From contig JBCBXA010000072.1 of NCBI GenBank assembly GCA_039816825.1, positions 1-14,978 of the forward strand: a stretch of DNA of 14,978 nt, in the 5' to 3' direction. Both the position numbers and the translations under genes were made by a program. The notes below the pieces were generated by a model, which was not told where the DNA came from, ran no database searches, and worked only from the letters and a program-made list of their open reading frames with translations. The stretch's first letter is position 1. Every line of letters begins with the position of its first letter. This document shows, piece after piece, positions 1 through 5,792 of this stretch. The stretch is from JBCBXA01 sp039816825 (GTDB lineage Bacteria; Pseudomonadota; Alphaproteobacteria; Rhizobiales; Rhizobiaceae).

Positions 1-1574
1 CGGCTGTTCAGCAACTCGCCCAGGGCCAGACTGTCAGCGATGTCATCACCGTCCAAAGCCTGGACGGGACTGAGTTCCCGCTCACGGTCACGCTCACCGG
101 CACAAATGACCAACCCAATGTGGTTCAGCCGGTCCCCAATCTGGTCTTTGCCGATGGCGACAGCCCGTCCATCGCAATGAGTGGTCGCTTTGCCGATATT
201 GATGCCGGGCCCGACATCTTGACGTACAACGCCACCGGCCTTCCTGCCGGTCTCACAATTGATCCCCGCACGGGTGACATTGCCGGCAAGCTGCTTTCCA
301 GCGCGTCGGACAACGCTCCCTATATTGTGACGGTGGCTGCGACCGACGAATGGGGTGCTTCTGCCTCGTTCAGCTTCCAGATTGATGTGACCAATCCGGC
401 TCCCGTTCAGGCCTTTGCTCTTCAGGATGAGGTTGCCATGGCCAATACAGCCTTCGCTCTCAACGTGGCTCCGGCCTTCGCCGACGGCGGCAATGACAGC
501 GACGTGCTCACTTACGCCGCTACAGGGTTGCCGGACGGCCTCAGCCTTGATCCGTCAGCCGGTGTCATCAGCGGGGTCATCGACCCTGCTGCCAGCGCCG
601 GAGGTCCGACTGGTGATGGCCGGTGGCTGGTCATCATTCGTGTGACCGACGTGTCGGGCGCCGTCGTTGAGGCCAGCATGATCTTTGACATTGCCGAAGC
701 GCCAACGGGATCGGGTGTCGCGACGCCTATGCCCAATGCGTCATCCGACTTGACGGCGGGTTCCAACGCGTCCGGCGAGCCTTTGGCGCAGGCCAATCTG
801 GTGGTGGCCGATGCAACGAACGCCATTGCCGATCTCGACGGCACACCGGAAACGCGTGATCTTGTGGTCCTTGATGCCATTGACGCCATCCAGAATCTCG
901 ACGGATCTGCCGGAACCTTGGGTGCCGGTGTACCGATTGCGGACGAAATTGCAGCTGAAAACCGGCGCATAGAAAGCGCCATGAAGGCTCGGGATGTGGG
1001 CGATGGCAAGACCCAGTCGGAATGGCAGACTAAATCCTTCGCGGGATCTGTGCTCCGCATGGATGTCGGAAGTGAGAGTGCCTCCAGCGACCCGTCCGCG
1101 CCTGACGCCAATGCCTCGTTCGGTCGCGAAGATCGCACTGGCGGCCTGCGCGACGAGCTGCGCGTTGAAACGCTGCTGACGGACAAGACCGTCATCGTGG
1201 AAATGCGCGCAGACCTCAACGTCAGTACAACGGCAACCGTTGAGAGTTACAGCGTGACTCAGATTGATGGACGACCCTTGCCAGGCTGGGCGCGCATGAC
1301 GCCCAGCGGCATGATGATCGTCGAGAAACCTGCAGGCCTTGAAAACCTGGACCTGCGGATCACCGCTCAGCTTAGCAATGGTGATACGATTGAGCGAACC
1401 GTGTCGATTGAGGTGACCACGGGGGAAGTGAAAGTGGCGGATGAGTCTGCCCTGGCTCAGGACGTTTCGAGCGGTCTGTTTTCCTCTCAAATTGCGGCGG
1501 CTGACGATGTTGAAGCCAAACGCCGAGATGTGGAGAAGCTGCTCGCCGCACTGGACCGCCCCGAGCAGACGTAG
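1..1574 (+). CDS. C-terminal part of a large VCBS/cadherin-like (putative Ig) surface protein; 5' end outside window
   Basis: The reading frame is open from the first complete codon (nt 3) to TAG at 1572-1574, so about 523 residues of a longer protein are visible. Residues 1-40 look like the end of a VCBS repeat, finishing in the hallmark GTND (33-36) followed by QPN. Two cadherin-like/He_PIG modules follow (about 45-130 and 137-230), each with an L-T-Y-x-A-T-G-L-P-x-G-L core. Residues 267-281 and 288-302 form an internal repeat around 'DA..AI..LDG'. A third, diverged He_PIG-like module (about 393-471) contains 'LPGWARMTPSG'. The end is a charged helical tail. I see no RTX nonapeptides, LPXTG motif or autotransporter barrel. 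Proteins of this type are usually giant extracellular adhesins or biofilm proteins. From its position I infer that the export genes downstream handle this protein. The family call is firm; substrate status is inference. Confidence 0.85.
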   Translation, partial: AVQQLAQGQTVSDVITVQSLDGTEFPLTVTLTGTNDQPNVVQPVPNLVFADGDSPSIAMSGRFADIDAGPDILTYNATGLPAGLTIDPRTGDIAGKLLSSASDNAPYIVTVAATDEWGASASFSFQIDVTNPAPVQAFALQDEVAMANTAFALNVAPAFADGGNDSDVLTYAATGLPDGLSLDPSAGVISGVIDPAASAGGPTGDGRWLVIIRVTDVSGAVVEASMIFDIAEAPTGSGVATPMPNASSDLTAGSNASGEPLAQANLVVADATNAIADLDGTPETRDLVVLDAIDAIQNLDGSAGTLGAGVPIADEIAAENRRIESAMKARDVGDGKTQSEWQTKSFAGSVLRMDVGSESASSDPSAPDANASFGREDRTGGLRDELRVETLLTDKTVIVEMRADLNVSTTATVESYSVTQIDGRPLPGWARMTPSGMMIVEKPAGLENLDLRITAQLSNGDTIERTVSIEVTTGEVKVADESALAQDVSSGLFSSQIAAADDVEAKRRDVEKLLAALDRPEQT

Positions 1575-1589
1575 CAGAATCTGTTAGCT

Positions 1590-1603
1590 GTAAACATGGT
1601 TAC
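1590..1603. promoter_or_regulatory. 14-bp imperfect inverted repeat in the intergenic region
   Basis: The sequence GTAAACATGGTTAC is symmetric except at one base pair. It lies just after the adhesin stop codon and about 90 bp before the TolC-like start. It could be an operator half of the promoter region. It is too weak, and has no following T-run, to be called a terminator. A GAATC (GANTC, CcrM-type methylation site) lies at 1577-1581. Confidence 0.2.
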
Positions 1604-1623
1604 TGCTTCATTTGTGGGCATGC

Positions 1624-1638
1624 TTAATATCGAGTTAA
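1624..1638 (+). promoter_or_regulatory. CtrA-type binding box (TTAA-N7-TTAA) upstream of the secretion operon
   Basis: TTAA at 1624-1627 and TTAA at 1635-1638 are separated by exactly seven bases and followed by CC. This is the full consensus bound by the alphaproteobacterial cell-cycle regulator CtrA. The box lies 52 bp before the GTG start of the TolC-like gene, in a 115-bp gap. I found no other TTAA pair with this spacing in the window. A GANTC site lies 43 bp further upstream. Control of the operon by CtrA is inference; I could not place a convincing -10 element. Confidence 0.5.
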
Positions 1639-1689
1639 CCGCGGCTCACCTACATTCACCCAGCTTAAATTGCGGGGGAAGCGCCGTTT

Positions 1690-3534
1690 GTGCGTGTAGT
1701 ATGGGTCATATTGTTGATTTTGTTGCCGATTTCCGGTTGCACGATCACGCCCAAAGCCGTGGGTCCAGATGAACAGAAGCGATTCGGTTCATCACTGAAG
1801 ACGCGCGCCTATGCCACACAAGAGGCACCCCAAAAGCCGCTGACGCTCTACGACGCTATGGCAAGGGCGTTGAAGTATAATCTTGACCTCCAGATTGAGC
1901 TTATGGAGGAAAGCCTGCGGGCCGAAGATTTCAACGTGGCGCGCGCTGAGATGTTGCCAAGTCTGGTGGCCAATGCGGCTTGGCGTGGTCGCAACAATTA
2001 TGCCGGTGGAACGTCCATCGTTGTGCCATCGGGTACGCCAACCGGCGGCAGCGCCACCAGCGGCAGTTTTCGCAATCAGTTGACGGCCGATCTGGCGCTC
2101 AGCTGGGACATTCTCGACTTTGGGGTCAGCTACATACAGGCCAAACAGGCGGGGGATGCGCGGCTCATCGCGGAAGAGCGGAAGCGCAAAGTGGCAAACC
2201 GTCTGTTGGAGGATGTGCGAACAGCTTACTGGCGAGCGGTCAGTGCTGAACATCTGGTCTCTGGTCTCAGATCACTCGCGCAGAAAGCCGAGGTGGCGCT
2301 GCGCCAGGCCCGTGAGCTCGAGCAGAGCGAGCAAGCGTCACCGCTGGCGGCCCTGACTTTCCAGCGCGAACTGATCGACATCAAATCCGAGATCGAGAAC
2401 CTCGAGGACAGCATATCCGTCGCCAAAACGCAGTTGGCCGCTTTGATGAATTTGCCGCCCAATATCAGGTTCAAACTCCGTCACAGCCGACAAAAGGCCT
2501 CGAGCCTGAAGGTCAAGAAGTCGGCTGATGAACTGATCGATCTGGCCCTCGCCAACCGGTCCGAGTTGCGCGAGATCGCCTATGAGCTTCGATCCAACAG
2601 GCGAGAGTTGGACAAGGCCATTCTCGAGGTCCTGCCCAGTGCGCGCGCTTTCATCGGTGCCAATCTGGATGCCAACACTCTGCTTTTGAACAGCGCCTGG
2701 GTGCCTTGGGGCGCGACGGTCTCGGCCAATCTGATGAATGTGTTCAAGCTGCCGGCGCGGCGTCAGCGCATCGAGGCGCAGGAGGCCCTGCTCGACCGCC
2801 GCGCCATGGCTCTGGCCGTTGCCATCGTCACTCAGGTCCATGTGTCTCGCGCCCGGTTTGGCCACGCCAAACAGCGGTTCCAGACCAGCCAGCAGCGTGT
2901 CGGTGTGCAAGTGAAAATCCGCAGTCAGATACGCTCGGCGGTTGAAGCGGGCACCGCGAGCGACCAGACCCTCATTCGTGAAGAGATGAACACGCTGGTC
3001 GCGAGGGCCAAACGGGACATCGCTTATTCGGAAATGCAGAACACTTTCGCCAACATCTATGCCTCCATCGGCATTGATCCGTTTGACGCCGGTATCGACC
3101 GGAGCCAGTCCGTTGATGAGATTTCAGACGCGCTCCAGACTTTCTGGAGAGATCAGGGTGACTTCGGCACGACTTCCGCAAAAGCCCGTCCCGCTCCCGC
3201 AAAGTCCACGCCTCCTGCTGTTGTGCCAAAGGCGGCTCCAAAAAGGGCTGCGCCGCAAACCCGTCCAGAGCCCAAAGTGGTGAAAGCGCCTCTGCCGTCA
3301 GCTCCCCGCATCAGCCAAACGCAAGCGGTTCCGAAAACCGTTGGGTCTGTCGCCATTGCTCCGCTTCCGCGAAGCCGACCGGATACGGCTCCGCTACGCA
3401 CCGGCTCAGTTCGCGTGGCTCCGGTGCGAGGGACTCCAGGCCGTCCGCAGCCGGTTTACCAGCCGCAGCAGCTATCCCCAGGCCTGTCGACCTTTCCGCG
3501 CTCAAGGCCATCAAATCTTGAGGCTACGCGATGA
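1690..3534 (+). CDS. TolC-like outer-membrane efflux lipoprotein with a long Pro-rich C-terminal tail
   Basis: This is an outer-membrane efflux channel (OEP family), 614 aa against about 450-500 for typical TolC proteins. The GTG start is supported by GGGGAAG at 1675-1681, eight bases upstream. The N-terminus is a lipoprotein signal with lipobox I-S-G-C at Cys17. Thr at +2 is compatible with outer-membrane sorting. Two helical OEP repeats follow: the first opens with 'LTLYDAMARALKYNLDL' (about 51-67), and 'LSWDILDFG' sits near the first barrel strands. The second repeat ends around residue 465. Residues about 495-614 are an extra tail rich in Pro, Ala and Arg, with PRSRP occurring twice. In TolC folds this end faces the periplasm. 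The stop overlaps the next start (ATGA at 3531), indicating translational coupling to the adaptor gene. The role is inferred as the exit duct for the adhesin upstream or another large substrate. Confidence 0.88.
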   Translation: MRVVWVILLILLPISGCTITPKAVGPDEQKRFGSSLKTRAYATQEAPQKPLTLYDAMARALKYNLDLQIELMEESLRAEDFNVARAEMLPSLVANAAWRGRNNYAGGTSIVVPSGTPTGGSATSGSFRNQLTADLALSWDILDFGVSYIQAKQAGDARLIAEERKRKVANRLLEDVRTAYWRAVSAEHLVSGLRSLAQKAEVALRQARELEQSEQASPLAALTFQRELIDIKSEIENLEDSISVAKTQLAALMNLPPNIRFKLRHSRQKASSLKVKKSADELIDLALANRSELREIAYELRSNRRELDKAILEVLPSARAFIGANLDANTLLLNSAWVPWGATVSANLMNVFKLPARRQRIEAQEALLDRRAMALAVAIVTQVHVSRARFGHAKQRFQTSQQRVGVQVKIRSQIRSAVEAGTASDQTLIREEMNTLVARAKRDIAYSEMQNTFANIYASIGIDPFDAGIDRSQSVDEISDALQTFWRDQGDFGTTSAKARPAPAKSTPPAVVPKAAPKRAAPQTRPEPKVVKAPLPSAPRISQTQAVPKTVGSVAIAPLPRSRPDTAPLRTGSVRVAPVRGTPGRPQPVYQPQQLSPGLSTFPRSRPSNLEATR

Positions 3535-4271
3535 TGCGCTCATTTCTTGCACTGATCGTCATGATCGCCAGCTGCACCTCGATATCTGCTCAGGAACTCG
3601 GTCTGCTGAATACAGACGGCGCTGCGCGGGGTGTGGTGAAGCCCATGTTTCGTGCCGAGATCGGCACCGAGATTGTCGCCGCCATTGAGAGCATACCGTT
3701 CCGTGAAGGCGAACGCTTTCCGAAAGGGGCGACGCTGATGGCGTTCGCCTGTGGAAAGTACGAAGCCGAAGGCCGGTCGGCGGAGGCCGTGCTGGAGGCT
3801 CGCCGGGTTGAACACAAGTCCAAGCAGTTTCTTCGAGAGCGCAAGGCGGTCGGTCAGTTGGAGGTGGATATCGCTGCCGCTCAACTGCGTGAAGCCCAGG
3901 CGAAACGCGAGGCTATTCAGGTACAGATCGACCAATGCGCAATTACTGCACCCTTCGACGGTCGAGTGATCGAGATTTTCCGGCAGTCTTATGAGTTCAC
4001 CCGTGCCAACGAACCTTTGATGGCCATCGTGGATGACAAGTCGCTGGAGATCGATCTGATCGTGCCTTCCAACTGGCTGCAATGGCTGAAACCGGGATCC
4101 CGCTTCACCTTCGTGATCGATGAAACCGGGGCCGAAACGGCGGCCTCCATCACGCGCATCGGCGCGGAAGTGGACCCGGTTTCCCAGACCATCGAAGTTA
4201 CCGGTTTGTTTACCGCCATACCTGAAAATACGCTCCCGGGCATGAGTGGGACGGCGAACTTCGCCAACTAG
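3531..4271 (+). CDS. Short HlyD/RND-type periplasmic adaptor protein
   Basis: This membrane-fusion (adaptor) protein of 246 aa is shorter than the usual 350-400. The ATG overlaps the TolC-like stop by 4 bp; the second ATG (3534) is an equally possible start. Residues 1-20 are an export signal ending S-I-S-A. I-A-S-C at Cys15 is also an acceptable lipobox, so lipoprotein or soluble periplasmic forms are both possible. Residues about 40-75 and 135-165 form the split biotinyl-lipoyl module. Between them is a short coiled-coil hairpin (about 78-134). 'AITAPFDGRV' (137-146) is the classic second lipoyl half. The beta-barrel follows, with 'LPGMSGTANF' at the end as in RND adaptors. There is no inner-membrane helix beyond the signal, so it probably works together with the two membrane-anchored adaptor domains encoded next. 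Confidence 0.85.
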   Translation: MMRSFLALIVMIASCTSISAQELGLLNTDGAARGVVKPMFRAEIGTEIVAAIESIPFREGERFPKGATLMAFACGKYEAEGRSAEAVLEARRVEHKSKQFLRERKAVGQLEVDIAAAQLREAQAKREAIQVQIDQCAITAPFDGRVIEIFRQSYEFTRANEPLMAIVDDKSLEIDLIVPSNWLQWLKPGSRFTFVIDETGAETAASITRIGAEVDPVSQTIEVTGLFTAIPENTLPGMSGTANFAN

Positions 4272-4298
4272 CACACGCCCGCAGGCCAGAATGGCCAT

Positions 4299-5783
4299 TT
4301 GGGGGCGAACTTGTCACGATTATCGCAAATCAACGCGGGCGCGGCTGACGAGGCTGTCGAAGCGTTTGGCATGCGCGGGATTGGCGGCCCAGCCGAGCAG
4401 CTTGCTCAACCAAAAATGGTTTCGGATCCAGGCCATGCCGGCCTCCAGGCGCTGCTGGGGATCGAGGACGAGGCACGTCTGGCCACAGACCGTGCCGCTT
4501 TGCTGCGGTCGCTTGTCAACGCTCCACGCCAGCTTTTGGGGTACCGCCAGGCCATCGTGCTGATGGCCGGGCGTGGCGGCGTCTTTAAGGCCGAAGCCGT
4601 GACCAGTCTTCCCGCTGTTGACCGAAGTGCGCCCCTCATCCGATGGTTTGAAGCGCTTGCCAGTCGGGCCGCGACCGAGATGGCCGCCTCAGGCCCAACG
4701 GCCTTTCAGTTGCCCGCATTCTGCAATCCATCGGATCCAGACACCCTTTCCTACCCATTCAAGCAGTTCCTCTTCGTGCCAATCCGGCTGCCTGGTGCAG
4801 CTTTGACAGAGGCCCCTATCGGTATCTGGCTGTGCGCGAGAGAGCAGTCATGGAATGACGGCGACGTGGCTGTCGCAGAGCGCCTCGCCGGAACCTATGC
4901 CCACGCTCTCAGAGCGCTGCAACCTGCCCGGAATGCCGGGTTTGGTCACTCCGGCAGGTCGTCCCGGCGTGCGTGGTGGCTCATTCGATCGCTCGCCGTC
5001 GTCGCGCTTGCAATGGCTGCATTCATGCCCGTGCCACTGTCCGCGCTCGCCCCTGTTGAGGTGTCGGCCAGCAGCGCACGCATCGTTTCCGCCGGTGCGG
5101 ACGGCATCGTCGCTGACGTGCTGGTGGATCCGGGAGAAACGGTCGTTGCCGGGCAAGTCCTGGCCAAGCTGGATCAGGTTGATCTTCTTAACCGCCTTGA
5201 CGTGGCAGAGCGCAATATCGAAGTCGCCGAAGCCAAGTTGTGGCGGTCCACCCAGGCCGCTTTTGGCAGTGTCGACGCCAAGCGCGAACTGGCGATCTCC
5301 CGCTCAGAGCTTCGAGTTGCCCAGGCAGAACGCGATGCTCTGCTCGCCGAGCAGAAGCGAACGATTCTCGAGGCACCCGCGGGCGGCATCGTCATCTTTA
5401 AGGACAAACGGGAATTGTTGGGAAAACCGGTTGCCGTTGGCCAGAAGCTCATGCAGGTCGCGAGTCCCGAGAGTCCTGAGTTCCGTATCGACCTGCCGGT
5501 GTCGGATGTGATGCTGCTTGAAACCGGAGCTCCGGTCAGGGTGTTTCTGGACTCCGATCCGCTCAACCCGCTGGACGCCATCCTGACGCGGACAAGCTAT
5601 CATGCCCGTGCCACGAGCGAGGGTGTTCTGGCTTACAGCATCACTGCAAAGCCAAGCGGATCCGACGTAAGGTTGCGTGTTGGTGCACGAGGTTCTGCGA
5701 AACTGATCGGCGATGATGTGCCGCTCTATTTCTTCCTGTTGCGCAAACCCATCGCTGCCATCCGCCAATGGACTGGCTGGTAG
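4299..5783 (+). CDS. Inner-membrane GAF-domain/HlyD adaptor fusion protein
   Basis: This is a 494-aa fusion. Residues about 60-207 resemble a GAF ligand-binding domain, with 'FLFVPIRLPG' and 'PIGIWLCARE' as core strands and a final helix. One transmembrane helix spans about 226-248. A HlyD-type part then begins with a lipoyl half ('SAGADGIVADVLVDPGETV', 264-282) and continues with a coiled-coil hairpin (about 295-353), the second lipoyl half ('EAPAGGIVIF') and a beta-barrel. The end is 'LLRKPIAAIRQWTGW'. The predicted topology puts the GAF domain in the cytoplasm and the adaptor in the periplasm. The start is uncertain: TTG at 4299 gives this length, while TTG at 4311 has GGGGG five bases upstream and looks better spaced. 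The next in-frame ATG lies at about 4371. The gene follows the short adaptor by 27 bp and precedes the M50 gene by 9 bp. Confidence 0.85.
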   Translation: MGANLSRLSQINAGAADEAVEAFGMRGIGGPAEQLAQPKMVSDPGHAGLQALLGIEDEARLATDRAALLRSLVNAPRQLLGYRQAIVLMAGRGGVFKAEAVTSLPAVDRSAPLIRWFEALASRAATEMAASGPTAFQLPAFCNPSDPDTLSYPFKQFLFVPIRLPGAALTEAPIGIWLCAREQSWNDGDVAVAERLAGTYAHALRALQPARNAGFGHSGRSSRRAWWLIRSLAVVALAMAAFMPVPLSALAPVEVSASSARIVSAGADGIVADVLVDPGETVVAGQVLAKLDQVDLLNRLDVAERNIEVAEAKLWRSTQAAFGSVDAKRELAISRSELRVAQAERDALLAEQKRTILEAPAGGIVIFKDKRELLGKPVAVGQKLMQVASPESPEFRIDLPVSDVMLLETGAPVRVFLDSDPLNPLDAILTRTSYHARATSEGVLAYSITAKPSGSDVRLRVGARGSAKLIGDDVPLYFFLLRKPIAAIRQWTGW

Positions 5784-5792
5784 GCTGAAAGC

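Noticed and set aside
512..1219. 235-aa antisense reading frame inside the adhesin gene
   Set aside because: It is Ser/Arg/Pro-rich without motifs, overlaps a clear cadherin-like protein, and fits the usual shadow frames of GC-rich DNA.
1..1574. RTX calcium-binding repeats in the adhesin
   Set aside because: No GGxGxDxxx nonapeptide occurs in the visible part, so a standard RTX type I substrate is not supported here.
3540..4298. 252-aa antisense frame opposite the short adaptor
   Set aside because: No domain is recognisable, and the plus strand encodes an unmistakable HlyD-type protein with signal peptide and coupled start.
4291..4299. ATG at 4291 as start of the GAF-HlyD protein
   Set aside because: It is in a different frame and would need an indel in the G run at 4301-4305; kept only as a remark on the uncertain start.
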